NCBI GenBank assembly: GCA_015680685.1
Contig: MNCI01038234.1
Location: 137,932-201,931, forward strand
Direction of reading: 5' to 3'
From: Gnetum montanum
Taxonomy: Eukaryota; Streptophyta; Gnetopsida; Gnetales; Gnetaceae
Length of the DNA stretch: 64,000 nt
Shown one piece after another: positions 33,777-45,660 of the stretch (its first letter is position 1; the number at the start of each line of letters is the position of its first letter). Under the pieces are notes generated by a model. The model did not search any database. It was not told the DNA's origin and saw only the letters and a program-made list of their open reading frames with translations. The position numbers and the translations under genes were made by a program.

Positions 33777-34570
33777 CTAAAATAAAACTAATGGTTGTGG
33801 TTTTGGATTCATATCATTGTTTGTAGAAGAGAATTTAATCTCTTCAACAAATTCATTTAGGATTCCCATTTTCTTTTCTCTCTTACATCTATTGCACATT
33901 AGATCTGGGCTTCCATTTTCTATTTGGATACCCATGTAACTTTCATTACAGATATCACAAAATCGAGAAGTTATAAAATAGTGAATTTGAGGTGAGAATC
34001 GGATCATAACTTGAAGTATTTCAGTGTTTAACTTATGGTAGTTAGGATAAGATGTTTGATTATTAGAAATTTGAGAATTTGGTTATAACTGAATTATACT
34101 AGGATTATTTTTTTCTTGTTGCATACGTGATCTTTTCTGTGCTTATGTCTCATATTATCTTGTGATTCTATTTAGAACTTTTGTCTTGATATCTTCTCTA
34201 TCTCATTCTCTTTGATGTCACTTTCTATTGCGAGCTAGTTTACATTCTCATTCTATGTGAATATCTATTTCATGCTATGAAATAGTAACATGTTCTATTT
34301 GATCAGTTTCTAATCTAGAACCATAACCTCAACCACATCTAAAAATTCAGCCATGTCCACATTCACATCCATGTGCACTTCTCCTTTAAGGATCATTGCC
34401 TTCTTCAATAGGAACACCTTGTACAATATCACCACTAGAAAAAACATGATCTTGAGCTAGAACAATCAAGTTACCAACTAACTAATTCTTACTACCAAAT
34501 TTGTCACTTTGACCATACCCATATCCATGGCCATGCCCATGTTCATCTATACTCTAGAAAACAATTTTTA
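33777..34570 (-). pseudogene. Helitron-like protein fossil (zinc-finger region)
   Basis: The minus-strand frame at 34007-33777 has a four-Cys cluster 'FCDICNESYMGIQ' ... 'LMCNRCKREKK' followed by 'KFSSTNNDMNPKPQPL'. This order (CxxC, CxxC, then K-F-S-x-x-N-x-M-x-P-x-P) resembles the segment before the helicase-like domain in Helitron proteins of plants and animals. Upstream on the same strand (to ~34560) lies a broken frame with Gly/His-rich 'GHGHGYGYG' and a basic 'AQKRSRMQQEKN' stretch. No Rep (HUH) or helicase motifs are present and no Helitron ends were found. It is a fragment; the identification is by motif order only. Confidence 0.45.
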
Positions 34571-34947
34571 ATGTTGAATTAATAGAATATTTTCATCATT
34601 TCAAAAATTTATTGGTATAAATAATAATAATTATAGAAGTCATTATGAACCTAGTTTTCAATATCTCGGCCTCATCTACATCCATATCCTCTGTGGCTAT
34701 GAGTAGAATTTTTTTGTTCAAGTTGAACTTCATTGTTGTAGGAACACCTTTTTTGACTCCCTTTTCTTTGTTCTATATATGGGTTTTGTAGGTTTTAGGC
34801 TCTAGAAAGATGCATTGGGGATCAAGGAGATGTTATGATTGAGAGTTAGGACTGCAGAGGAGATGTGTTAGTCCACTAAGAAATGTATTTGGAGAGATGT
34901 CTCCCCCAAATTGGAGACAACATAAGTAAGACATCTCAACTCTTGAG
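34571..34947. other. Intergenic sequence
   Basis: No features recognised. This may be the outer part of the chromovirus LTR that continues at 42282, but no second LTR copy is available to test that. Confidence 0.3.
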
Positions 34948-35100
34948 GAGACATCTCAACTTTCAGGAAGATGTCTCCCACCTAATAGAGATGTGTCTCT
35001 TAAGTCTTGGATTTTCAAAAGAGACATCTCAACTTTCAGGAAGATGTCTCCCACCTAATAGAGATGTGTCTCTTAAGTCTTGAATTTTCATAAGAGACAT
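34948..35100. repeat. 73-bp minisatellite, 2 copies plus start of a third
   Basis: Units 34948-35020 and 35021-35093 differ at very few positions, and a third begins at 35094. Each starts GAGACATCTCAACTTTCAGG. The element GAGACATCT also occurs singly just upstream, suggesting growth from a shorter motif. Confidence 0.9.
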
Positions 35101-35365
35101 CCTAGGATAGTTAGAGATGATCCATATGGTTAGGAAAACTTTTGAATTGGTTGTCCCAAATTGGAAAACAACCAAACAATAGGAGAAAAAGATAGAAACA
35201 ACCAAGAATATTGTAGATGAGCTTGAGGAAGGTTTCTTGGGTCTCTTATCTTGGTTTTCACATAAATATTATTATTTTATGTTTTGTATGATCATGAGAT
35301 GAGAAGAGATAGTCAAGGGATGCCATGAGAGCACATTATATAAATGCATGATTGTGATTATAGCT

Positions 35366-36182
35366 TGATGAGCGGCAAGCTATCCCTACGCTCAACCATA
35401 GGAATACGAGCGTACACACACGATTCGGTCGAATTTCAAGGACTAAGTGCTTATACACCTTTATAGAACCCGGATGGGTTAGTCAATCGTTGTCTTCCCA
35501 AGCTTACTCATATAGTGTGATTGTATGGTTAAGTAAACTTGAGGTATATGATTTTTATATATTTTTATGTTTTATGTCCTAGTGCTACAAAGGGAGAAGT
35601 GAACTAATTAAGTAACCAATTTAATTAACTAATTGACTATGCTGTAACTAGTCCTAACACTAGCATCTGTTCCCGCTTGCCATCCACATCTTGAACAAGT
35701 GCAACACTAGTAGGATTACCAAACATCTAATTTTTATTGGGTTACCAAGTGTTTCATGCATGTTCGAAGTGGTCGTACTGAGTGTGCTTACTTGGGGGAG
35801 TTAACAAGGAGAGAGAGAACATCAATTAACTAAGGAAAGCATTAAATAACTATAAATAACATTAAATAAGTGATTCTGAATACTGCAAGGTTTATTACAA
35901 AGTTCATTTTTATTTCTGGCCACAAGGTGTGCTTAGGTACACAATGGTCGAATAAAGATCTGTTTGGTTTATGACTCCTACTGTGGGCACTCAAAAATAA
36001 TTCTAACTCTGAGAATGGAAAAAGGCAAGAGTTCAGGTAAGGGACTAAGACTAATTAACCAACTATTGCTAAACCTAGTGCACACATGTCTTATTTATAG
36101 GCAACAAGACAAGCCTTGATATCGGATGTTTAATATTGCTTGGATGGCTCCAATATTGTAGATGCGATATTGCGACTCATCA
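35366..36182 (-). repeat. Athila-like element 1, 3' LTR
   Basis: 817 bp. Minus-strand TATA box TATAAATA at 36099-36092. The U3 start has GATATCGC-like repeats (36120-36176), partly decayed. Confidence 0.9.
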
Positions 36183-36191
36183 TACCCCCAC

Positions 36192-38270
36192 GACTGAATG
36201 AAAACTCATCCTTGTGTTCCTTACAAAATATTGGGAAGGTATGGGATTATTGATTGAATGAGAATTGACAGCGATAGGGAATAACAGATTCAAAGTTTCT
36301 AGTGAACAGATTGACAAACATATTACAACATTGGTGTTCACGCCATTTGTGGTGAACACTGTACATAGATGACATCTAGACCCTCATCCTACAACTTGAA
36401 GAGAAAGAGAGAGAGAAATGAAAATGAGGTACATTGCTATCGATGTCAGAAATGTGCACTCCATCGTTCATCCATAGCCACATGACCAAACTCGTTCCTT
36501 GTGTAAATGCTCTAGCTCTAGTCCATCCTGAGTGCTTTCTCCTATCCCAGTCCATTTTTTGTGTAATCACCATCTGCACACACAACACAATCATGAATTA
36601 GCAAGGATAGATAAGCCAAAATGTAGTTGATACCTTGCCTCAATATAAGCACATTGGCTAGGTTGTGGGTATGGTAGATACTGGATGAGAGGTTTTTAAC
36701 TGATAACTACCCAAGGTGTAGGGGTGAGATAGGTGATCGAATGGAAAAACTTTGGACTGGTCCCCCATGACTAAGAGTGAACCTCTGGTAGTGATAGGGT
36801 GGAAAAACTGATGGAACAATGAAGATGAGGGAAATAACAATGGTGAACCCAATAAGATGGATGTCATGGATGGGGATGAAACAAGAAATGGTTGATTGCA
36901 AAGAATGTTTAAGGGAAAGAACTTAACAATTGCACCAAAAAGGAATGCTAGTGGATCCTCCCCAAAGCAGGCTCATGCCTTTTATGCCTTGATAGACCCG
37001 CAAACCAAAGAGTCCATAGGCTCTTGGAATGACATATGGAAACAAAGGTTAAGAACTTACCCACAAGAGTTTATTGAAGACTAACAATGCATCAACCAAG
37101 ATGTAGACTATTCATAAAATCGGCAATGAGGTGGAATATGGAAAGAAATATGGAAGGGGAGGAGGAACTAGAATGGAATCTCAAGAGCAAGGTTGTGTAA
37201 AGTCCCTTGTGTATTATGTGGTTAAGGTGACTAAATAAAATTCATCCCAATTCTAGACTCACCAACCACATCTAGTGACCTCACATCAATACATTTGACC
37301 AACCCATCCTCATAAAGCAACAATAATGTGTCCAGCAAGTCACCACCATTCCAAGGAGAGAAAGATAGGAAAATAGGAAGTGAGAAAGGGCATTAGGTAG
37401 AGGAAACCTTTAGGCATGGGTAACATGTCTTTTCAATGCCATAACTAGTGTTTGCGGCCCATGTTTCTTTAGTATGTCTAAGGGGTGTGCTTTGAATTCC
37501 CACTAGTTTTGTTTTACGTGAGAACCACACCATGCAAAGACTTATTTAGATTCATTCAACTTCCTAATATTTGGTTAATAGTGGAATGGCAGAAAACCCA
37601 TGAAAAGCATCCAAGTACCCAAGAGAATAGCTAGCAGAAATGCATCAAACTAACCCATTTTCTATCAGCAATGAGGTAGATGAACCCAACTTTTATAAGT
37701 TGTTCAATTTCTTCTTTAACCAGCTGCTTCAAATTTGGGTTCAATTGCCTCTATGGTTGTTGTCGAGGCTTCTATTCTGGTTAATCCTAGGGTTGTTGGC
37801 ATATCCTAGGGTCTATTCTGGTTAATTTGACATATGAACAAGCAAAGGCCTTCGACCATTTGTTCACCATTTTCAATAATCTCTCTTTTTTTGAGGAGCG
37901 AGCCTAGCATTAATAATCACTAGTTTTCCATTTTTAAGAAATGTGTACTCCACATCAGTGGGCAACAGTTTTAACTCTAGGGGCTTTTGCTTAAAGTTTT
38001 CAGGGATTTCCAACTTCCCCTAGTTGATATTTTCAATGTCAATACTTGGAAGTTGGCGATGGAATTTCTCTAATGTGTCTATGCTATCGATATAAGCGCA
38101 AGTTAAACCCTCAGTTGGTTCTATGCATATAGTTGAGTTGCTCTCCTGGTCAGCTGTCAGCCATTGGGTTCCTTCCTATCTTGTGGTTGTCACATACAGA
38201 CATCTTTGTATGTTAGTTACTTGTGCACACTAGTTGCATGTAGGAAATGTTAAACGTTATACAAACTAGG
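36192..38270 (-). other. 3' interior of Athila-like element 1, no domain seen
   Basis: About 2 kb between the protease fossil and the polypurine tract. Weak, broken pol-like pieces may exist near 37.7-38.1 kb on the minus strand, but no RT motif (such as YVDD) is found. A plus-strand frame at 36896-37084 has no recognisable family. Confidence 0.4.
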
Positions 38271-38950
38271 ACTTCTACATGCAACTACACCTTGTGTGAC
38301 TATATGCGATGCACGAAACTTTCTTCTTCTCAATCTTTCCAAATGTATTTTCCTTTGATATTCTTAGGGAAAGATCACGTATTCCTAGGCATGCATCAAT
38401 TGTGCTTAGCCATGCTCTTCCCATTATGATTGTGAAGTTCCCATTATAGTTGTTGACTTGAATCACTAGGAAGTCAACTAGGTACGACCATCCACAAATA
38501 GTGGTAACAATGTCTTCCACTAGTCCTAATGGGATAGTGATGGACTAGTCGACAAACTCTAAATGAATGTTACTCTTTCTTAGTGTAGGTAGGTTCCAGG
38601 CTTTGTATATTTCTTGAGAGATTAAGTTGACACCAAAACCTAAATCCAAAAGAGCCTTGCAAAGTTCATTCCCAGCAATTTGTAAATATATAAGAGAACT
38701 CCTAGGATTAGAGAATTTCCTAGGAAGATGGCCAGCCTTAATCCAATCGGTAATGACATGCATCAACATGACCGTGTGTGTTGAATGTGGCCTTTGGTTT
38801 GAAGGGAGTTTTGAACATTCGTATGATGGTGAGGCCTTTGGAGAGTTAGCCGCTTGTGACTATAAGGACTTGGTTTAACTGTTGGTCCTAAAGAAAGGTT
38901 TCTTCTTTGTGAGATTATTTGAACCAACAGTAGGGTGAGGATTAACAACC
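38271..38950 (-). pseudogene. Athila-like element 1 protease fossil
   Basis: Minus-strand frames at 38769-38545 and 38520-38275 give 'ELCKALLDLGFGVNLISQEI', where the catalytic D-(L)-G-x-x-(V)-N is in the Athila form (L-D-L-G-A-S-V-N-L), then 'YLVDFLVIQ', 'TIIMGRAWLSTIDACL' and 'LSLRISKENTFGKIE'. The usual order is kept with one stop between the pieces. The active-site Asp is present but the following residues are altered. Confidence 0.8.
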
Positions 38951-39427
38951 CTTGTAGTGTTACATTGCTATGTTTTGGGCAAGGAGCTTACCCTATATAG
39001 CTAGAGTAGATGGTAATGGAGTTAAGGGTGGAAGAGATGTAGCTAGATGAGAAGGATAGTAGGTTTGTGGAACATCTCCCCTAGGAGGAGTTCTGTAATA
39101 CTCATAGGTTTGGTAGTAAGGTTGGGGAGCAACATGACTAGGAGAGTCATGTGGAGAGACTGGCTATTGCACATAGTATCTATACGGGTCAAGTTGATGG
39201 TAAGGGTAGTGTTGACGTGGTGGTGGCATTCCCCATGATTGTTGGTACTACCACTTTTGATACTGCTCATTTGATTGTGGTGGAGTTCCAATTGAATAAT
39301 ACATCAACGGTTGGTGGAACTACCTTGGGTTACCTTAGGGATAAGGTAACCTTCGGGGTGTTTGCCTTATGTTTAATTGTGGGTTGAGTGCATACACCCT
39401 AGACTCCTATAGATGTGAGATTATAGG

Positions 39428-41027
39428 CTAACATCCCTTAGGATGATCATATTGGCATATCTTACATCCACCGTCATTTTTTATATCTGAATCCACATCC
39501 TCTTCGATGATGGCAACTTTGCCCTTACCTTTGTTATGCACATATTCAACTTCTCTCTTTTTTCTCCTTTCTCGATCACTACCTTCCTCTCTAGAATCCT
39601 CTACTATTTTGAGAACTGTTTGAAATCTATTATCTAGGGAGTACCACATTTGGTCCACCTCTGTCGATACTTTTGATGCAAGTTTTTAAATGGGCAAGGT
39701 TTTTCTATTCACCATCTCTTCAAGTGGTGACTATTCTTCATCCTTACAAAATCTAACTCCCTGATTTTGAAGGGAAGGATCTCTATTATATTTTTTTGCA
39801 CTCTCTCTTTTCCTTAACTCACATTCCTCTTTAGCAACTTGCTCAAACAATGTTTGTACTTGATGGGCCCTAAGCTCAAATAGCCTATCTTGGACATAAG
39901 TTTGAAGGCTTCTTCGCATTTTGTGCCTAAGCCGATCTACGAGATGGCGTAGTTATTCCCTTTGCGAGTAACCATGGCTTGGGCAATGATGTAATAGTGC
40001 ATTATATTGGCCCATGGTAGCATCCAAGGGTTCATGTTCTCCTTGTTTCTATCCTTGGATTTTCTTTCGCAAGTTGGACACTCGGGAGTATGTTTGATAC
40101 TTATCATTAAACAGTTCTAACATGGTACTCCATCGATGAATGGATTTTAGTTCTAAGGATGGATACTAGCTTTCCACTTCCTTGATCAGTGTCCGTGGAA
40201 AAAACTTGAGTTTTTGCCACTCATTTTCTATGTTTTGCAAGGAACATGTATCATGAAATGCTTGCAAATGATTTTGAGGATTAGCATTGTATCCCCCTTC
40301 AAATCATGGGATATTGTTCATGTCCAATCTTTTGATCCTACTATCATTTTGGTGCCTCATTGGGATTCTAATAGCCTTAGTTATATCTAGCATACTTTGG
40401 GTGTCTATGATTGTACTATCTATGTTGTCTATGATGCCTATGTTATTCCCTACTCTCCTTTCTTTCATGATGAGTTTTGCTAGAATTCCCTTGTCCCCTT
40501 TCTCAACTGCTTTGTCTATGATTCCCATTTTTCTTACAGTTATCCTCACGGTCTTTTTCCTTATGATTGCATGCAAATATTGAAGGAGAGGGTGAAGGAG
40601 ATTATGAAGGTGAATAAGGAGGAGGACTATCACCATGATGGTGTCTGCTTCCTTCTCTTCGGTGTTTGTGGCCTCGATCGAGGTTACGATTAGAATGTCC
40701 ATCTTTGTCATTTGTTCATGTTTCTATTTTAGACCCTTTGTATCTATCGGTACTAGAATCTGGGTTATGGATAGTTGAGTGAAGATTCTGATACACAACC
40801 CCTTAATTGAAGTCAACATGAGGAACATCATGGTGTGGGAGACCTCTTGAGCTAGGTTCACCACCCTCATTTTCACTTATGACATGCACGAAATTCTGAG
40901 ACAACTTCCCTTTCATGGATTTATGATGTCTCTCCTTTTGTAGATCCCTTTGATGTTGTGCCTCCATGGGTCGATACTCTCTTGAGTCATGATCATGCAC
41001 CACATACTTTTCTTGTAAGTGCTGCAT
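39428..41027 (-). pseudogene. Athila-like element 1 Gag fossil
   Basis: Broken Gag. It begins near 41027 with a charged His/Arg-rich region ('HHDVPHVDFN' at 40803), then capsid-like sequence near 40.3-39.7 kb ('MLELFNDKYQTYSRV', 'RLRHKMRRSLQTYVQDRLFE') and the knuckle 'CKICQYDHPKGC' near 39440. The capsid part matches the Gag of element 2 block for block ('MVELFNERYQTYARV', 'CNVCLYDHPKGQC'), confirming the two are one family. The spacing CX2CX3HX4C, one residue shorter than a standard knuckle, is intact in element 2; here the last spacer is one residue shorter still. Many stops. Confidence 0.8.
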
Positions 41028-41410
41028 ACCAATTTATGTGAGATCATGAAGAAGCATGCCTGGGACAAAGCGATTAGGAGGTAACACTATGTTACCTTCT
41101 AAATCATGCCAATGTAGTTGTTTATCTTGGTGGAGGATAAAGGTAAATTTTGGTATATACTCATCGAGATGAACGTATACCATGCGAAACTATTGAGGGA
41201 CTGGCAGATTATCATGTGTACTACTACGCCTTTGATTGTTCCCTGTATTGGACCTAGGTGGTGAAACACTCTGGTAAGAGAAGGAGACATAATTGTCTAT
41301 TGAGTGTGTACACTTTTCATTTCACTATTTGTAAGATAACCAGCCCTAAGGGTTCGTTCCAACGATGTGAAGATTTCCTAAGTTCTAGCTAGTGCACAAC
41401 CAACAAAGTT

Positions 41411-41427
41411 CCCTGCAATGGTGCCAA
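41411..41427 (-). other. PBS of Athila-like element 1 (tRNA-Asp type)
   Basis: The minus strand reads TTGGCACCATTGCAGGG directly after the LTR. Compared with the tRNA-Asp-type PBS, the two CpG positions are CpA. Confidence 0.7.
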
Positions 41428-42276
41428 TGATAAGTGACGAGGTATCCCTACGCTCAACCATATGAATACAAGGGTACATGCATGATCTGGTGGAATTCCA
41501 AGTACTAAGTGCTTATGCGCCTTTATAGAATCCGGATGGGTTAGTCAATTGTTGTCTTCCCAAGCTTACTCATATAATGTGATTGTATGGTGAAGTACAC
41601 TTGACGTATATGATTTTTATATATTTTTATGTTTTATGTCCTAGTGCTACAAAGGGAGAAGTGAACTAATTAAGTAACCAATTTAATTTAACTAATCAAC
41701 TATGCTATGATTAGTCCTAACACTAGCATCCATTCCCACTTGTCGTTCACATCCTGAACTAGTGCAACACTATTGGGATTACCAAACGCTAATCATTACT
41801 AGGTTACCAAGTGTTCCATGCATGCTCAAAGTGGTCATATTGAGTGTGCTTACTTGGGGGAGCTAACAAGAAGAGAGAGAGAGAACATTAATTAACTAAG
41901 GAAAGCATTAAATAACTGTAAATAAAATTAAATAAACGATTTTCAATACTACAAGGTATATCAAAAATTTCATTTTTATTTCTGGCCACAAGGTGTGCTC
42001 AGGTACACAATGCTTAAATAAAGATCTATTTGCTTTATGACTCCTACTGCAGGCACTCAGAAATAATTCTAACTCTGAGAGGGAAAAAAGGCAAGAGTGC
42101 AGGTTAGGGACTAAGACTAATTAACTAACTATTGCCAAACTAAGTGCACCTACCTCTTATTTATAGGCGACAAGACAGGCCCCAATATCTGATGTTCGAT
42201 ATCACTTGGAAGGCTCCGATATCGCGTACCTGATATCGCAGATGCGATATCGCGGCCTTGATATTGCGGCTCATCA
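41428..42276 (-). repeat. Athila-like element 1, 5' LTR
   Basis: 849 bp. TATAAATA on the minus strand at 42165-42158. The U3 start (42190-42272) carries clear GCGATATCGC-type palindromes, for example 'gcagatgcgatatcgcggcc'. A run of 'gagagagagag' is at 41873-41883. Confidence 0.9.
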
Positions 42277-42281
42277 TAGCT

Positions 42282-42617
42282 TAAGGTCAATTATGTATTT
42301 GGTTTGGCATATGTGTTCTTATGTTCTTGATTGTGTATGTTGAGATGTTAATCCTGAGTTATGGGAGAGATTCTCTTTCTATTGTGCTTTGAATTAAGGT
42401 TAATCATTATGTGGTTGTAGAGCCTTATGCTCTATATCATCATTGATCATTCATTAGTGATGGATGGGTGTTTATGGGTTGTGAAAACTATTGTAATATT
42501 CTTTCATTAACTGAAAATAGATAGTTTTCTCATTTCTAGCATATTAATTATTTTTCATAATATTTGGAGGTAGTTAGATTTGAAGGTTAAATTAATATGA
42601 GTGAAGCTACTCTAGCA
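42282..42617 (+). repeat. 3' part of chromovirus 5' LTR
   Basis: Sequence between the target duplication of Athila-like element 1 and a PBS. The last ~100 bp ('agttttctcatttctagca' ... 'ctctagca') are repeated at 43535-43631 before a second PBS. The Athila-like element therefore appears to have landed inside this LTR; its other half should lie left of 35361. Confidence 0.5.
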
Positions 42618-42905
42618 TTATTGGTATTAGAAAGTTTAGGTTGATTATTACCTAGAAGATTGGTTATGAAATTTTGTCAAATTTTAATGGTACCCAAGAA
42701 GAAACAAGTTCAAGCCTTGAATAGAGACATGAAAAGCATGAAATCTTTCTTTCAACTAATGGTTGCTCAATGGGATGAGATTAGTGCTAAGGTTGATAAG
42801 AATGTAGGTTCCAATTAGATTCCTATGCACGAAGATGATGAGCATTCATGTTCAAATGGTGATGAAGAAGTTTCTTAGCCAAGTGGAGGGAATGATGAGG
42901 AATGA
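42618..42905 (+). pseudogene. First copy of chromovirus PBS and gag start
   Basis: 'TTGGTATTAGAAAGTTTAGG' at 42621 resembles an initiator-Met-tRNA PBS (TGGTATCAGAGC). A gag start follows ('PKKKQVQALNRDMKSMKS', 'FQLMVAQWDEISAKVDKN'), ending at a stop after 'DEEVS'. The same arrangement recurs at 43632-43920, so the 5' end of the element is duplicated about 1 kb apart. Confidence 0.6.
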
Positions 42906-43534
42906 TAATCTAGCTATAGGATTATTAGAACTTATTAGCCAAGGATTTCAATGGAAGGTAATCCAATTCTATAAATTAGAATTTTGAGAGCTCCATTCCA
43001 TGATTAATTCCAACAATCTAGCTTAACACAAGATTATGAAAAAGGGCTAAATAATGTCAAAATGTGTCAAACTAATAATCAACCACTATATTAGATCAAA
43101 AACAAAATTCATATCATAATCCTATCACAACTCATCATTGCTAATCGTAATCTAACCATAAATGAACCATTAATTTTAGTTCACTTGGATAGGATTATGG
43201 TTAGCTTGTCAAACAGAGATGTAGAAACATAGTAGATTGAATAGTTTCATCAAACTATGACAAGCTATTTATCCCTCTTGATATGAAACTAATAAAAATT
43301 CTATGGCACTGAAGATTTTCCACTATATCATTTAGCAATACATTTTGACAAATACCTATTATAATTGATATGCAAGCACAAAGTTTAACAAATAAGAAAG
43401 GAGATAAGGGAATAGAACCTATAAGTTTAACTTGATATAGTTCATCTAGAGAAAGATGCATGTTCCACAAGATGTTTATCAAGGTATTAATATTGATGCA
43501 ATTTTGGAAGATGTCTACTTCCTTCTCTACGATA
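42906..43534. other. Spacer between duplicated chromovirus heads
   Basis: About 630 bp with no recognised domain. A minus-strand frame (43572-43255) contains 'MHLSLDELYQVKLIGSIPL', faintly like the H-L-S-x-x-x-L region before Copia integrase, but too little to assign. Confidence 0.3.
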
Positions 43535-43631
43535 ATAGTTTTCTCATTTCTAGCATATTGATTATTTTTCATAATATTTGAATTTAGTGGGATTTAAAGG
43601 TTAAATTAATAGGATTAAACCTACTCTAGCA

Positions 43632-45010
43632 TTATTGGTATTAGAAAGTTTAGGTTGAATGTTACCTAGAATATTGGTTATGGATTTTTGTTAAATTTAG
43701 ATTGTGCCTAAGAAGAAACAAGTTCAAGTCCTAAATAGAGACATCGAGAGCATGAAATCTCTCTTTCAACTAATGGTTGCTCGATTGGATGAGATCAATG
43801 TGAAAGTAGATAGGAATGTAGGTCCTAGTTGGATTTTGATGCATGAAGATGATGAGTATTCATGTTCAAATGATAACAAAGAAGTTTCTTAGCCAAGTGG
43901 AGAAAATGATGAGGAGGAATAATCTAGCTATAAAAATGTTGGAACTCATTAGTCAAGGACTCAAATAGGATGTACTCCACTTCCTTAAAGCATAATTTCA
44001 AGAGCTTCATTAGTGGCCACTACTTTTTCTTATAACAAGCTTAATGAGGAAGATGAAGAAAGACTTACTAGAGCATTCAGAAATGCTGCTAGACTTCCAT
44101 ATATATAATTGAAGACTTTCAATAGTGTGGATGGCACTAATGCTTTCTTAAGTTGGTTGAAGGCACTTAACAAGAATTTCAAGTTTGAAGATGTACCAAA
44201 TCAATTAAGGGTACCTATTACTAAATTCAAATTAGATGGTATGAATTCTATTTAGTGGGAAAAGGAGTTTCAAAGCTATTAAAGATAAAATGGACAACCT
44301 ATCAATGATTAGAACTTGACAAAATACAAGTTAAGGAGAAAATTTTAATGGTCTTGTTAGAGATAAGAGATCATTATAAAGTTAAAATTCCTAAGGCAAG
44401 ATGAAAAAGTTGTCAAGGAGTTCTACATCAAATTTTGTGATCTATTTCATCAAGCTGATGTGAATTAGAAGTATGAATAGGCTTCAATATTTTGAAGAGG
44501 TATTAGAAAGGGATATTAATATAAGTTGTTATTTTATGAGCTACAAACTCTTGATGAGGCTTATTATTTGACACTCAAGGAAGAAAATAAACTAAGAAGA
44601 TTTAGGAACATGGGCAAATAACCTTTTAAGGGAAAGGATAAGGGATTTAAAAAGGAGTAGGGATCAATGTTCAAATTTGAAGACAAAGATGGAAATCATG
44701 ACAAAAAGACGGAAAAGGATGATAAGAAGGAAAAATCCAAGAAGGACCAAGGAAAGGGAGGCAAGTGTCAGAGCACCAACTCATCCAATATTCAATGCTT
44801 TAAGTGTGAAGAATGGAGACACAAGGAATTGAAATATTCCCTTCTTAAGACAACCAAGGATAAGGATGTGCAAACTATTGAAGTGAAGGAGATATCTAGA
44901 TAAGGTCTTCAAAGAGGTGTTCCTAATGCTCCTAAGATTGAAAAAGTTTCTAAATTAAATTCTTATCTATTGATGGGAAATGTGAATAGAGAAGACCATC
45001 TTGCTGGAAA
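43632..45010 (+). pseudogene. Chromovirus Gag fossil
   Basis: PBS copy 2 (TGGTATTAGAAA at 43636), then ATG 43704, 'MPKKKQVQVLNRDIESMKS' and 'LFQLMVARLDEINVKVDRN'. After a stop the capsid-like part follows at about 44100-44600 ('TNAFLSWLKALNKNFKFEDV', 'GMNSI'), then a Lys/Asp-rich tail and the knuckle 'CFKCEEWRHKELKYS' at 44800-44845, where the final Cys of CX2CX4HX4C is Ser. Multiple stops and frameshifts. Confidence 0.75.
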
Positions 45011-45660
45011 ATTATTGTTTTAAACTAGGGATAGATGTTTGTTTAGTGGGAAATGAATTCATATTTTGATTGATGGGGGAGCCCAAGAAAATGTTATTGC
45101 TTTAAGGATATTTACCAAATCAGATTTGGTAACTAACCCTCATCCTAAATCCTATAAAGTACACTGGCTATCTAAGGATGACTCTTAACAGATAAGAAAC
45201 CATTGTGTTTTGAAATTCAAAATTAGGAGTTTTCATGATGTGATGAAATATGATGAGTTTCAAATTAACTATGCTAATGTAATTCTTGGTAGACCTAAGA
45301 ATTTTGATAACGGTGATCAATTTGATGGATCAAGAAATATATGGAGTGTACTTAGACCTAATGAAATCCATGAGATGAAGTGTAGTTAGACCTAATGGAA
45401 TCCATAAGTTAATTTTCATGACAATGAAATAATTCAGGTAGAAAAACTCATTTAATGTTTTTTAAACCTTCTAGGAGAGAGAAAATACATTAAAGAACAT
45501 AATGAGACTGGTTTTGATTTTGTTATTGCATCACCTATTTCTTCTAACCATGATGATGTATAGATAGAACTTCCAATAGGTGTACAAGACTTAAAAGAAC
45601 AATTTTCCAATGTGTTCAAGGGGAAATTGGATGAACTGCCATCAATGAGAATTGTATAAT
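45011..45660 (+). pseudogene. Chromovirus protease fossil
   Basis: Around 45060-45110 the frame reads 'ILIDGGAQENVIALRIFTK', where plant gypsy proteases have (L/V)-(I/V)-D-S/G-G-A/S-x-x-N. 'VILGRPKNFD' (45280-45305) corresponds to I-L-G-R-P-W. Toward 45600 'LKEQFSNVFKGKLDELP' resembles the stretch just before RT. Stops between the blocks. Confidence 0.7.

Larger units (their letters stand above)
35361..42281 (-). mobile_element. Athila-like gypsy element 1, gag-protease only
   Basis: LTR element of 6911 bp (35366-42276) on the minus strand, flanked by perfect 5-bp target duplications TAGCT (35361-35365 and 42277-42281). LTRs are 35366-36182 and 41428-42276, with TGAT...ATCA ends. The PBS (minus strand, 41427-41411) reads TTGGCACCATTGCAGGG, close to the tRNA-Asp-type PBS TGGCGCCGTTGCCGGGG common in Athila elements, with the CpGs turned to CpA. 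The polypurine tract GTGGGGGTA is at 36191-36183. The interior has gag and protease fossils. I see no RT, RNase H or integrase in 36.2-38.2 kb, so it is a deletion derivative that needs a helper. Confidence 0.9.

Noticed and set aside
36896-37084. Plus-strand frame within Athila-like element 1 as a captured gene
   Set aside because: 62 codons, no family resemblance, and opposite to the element's coding strand.
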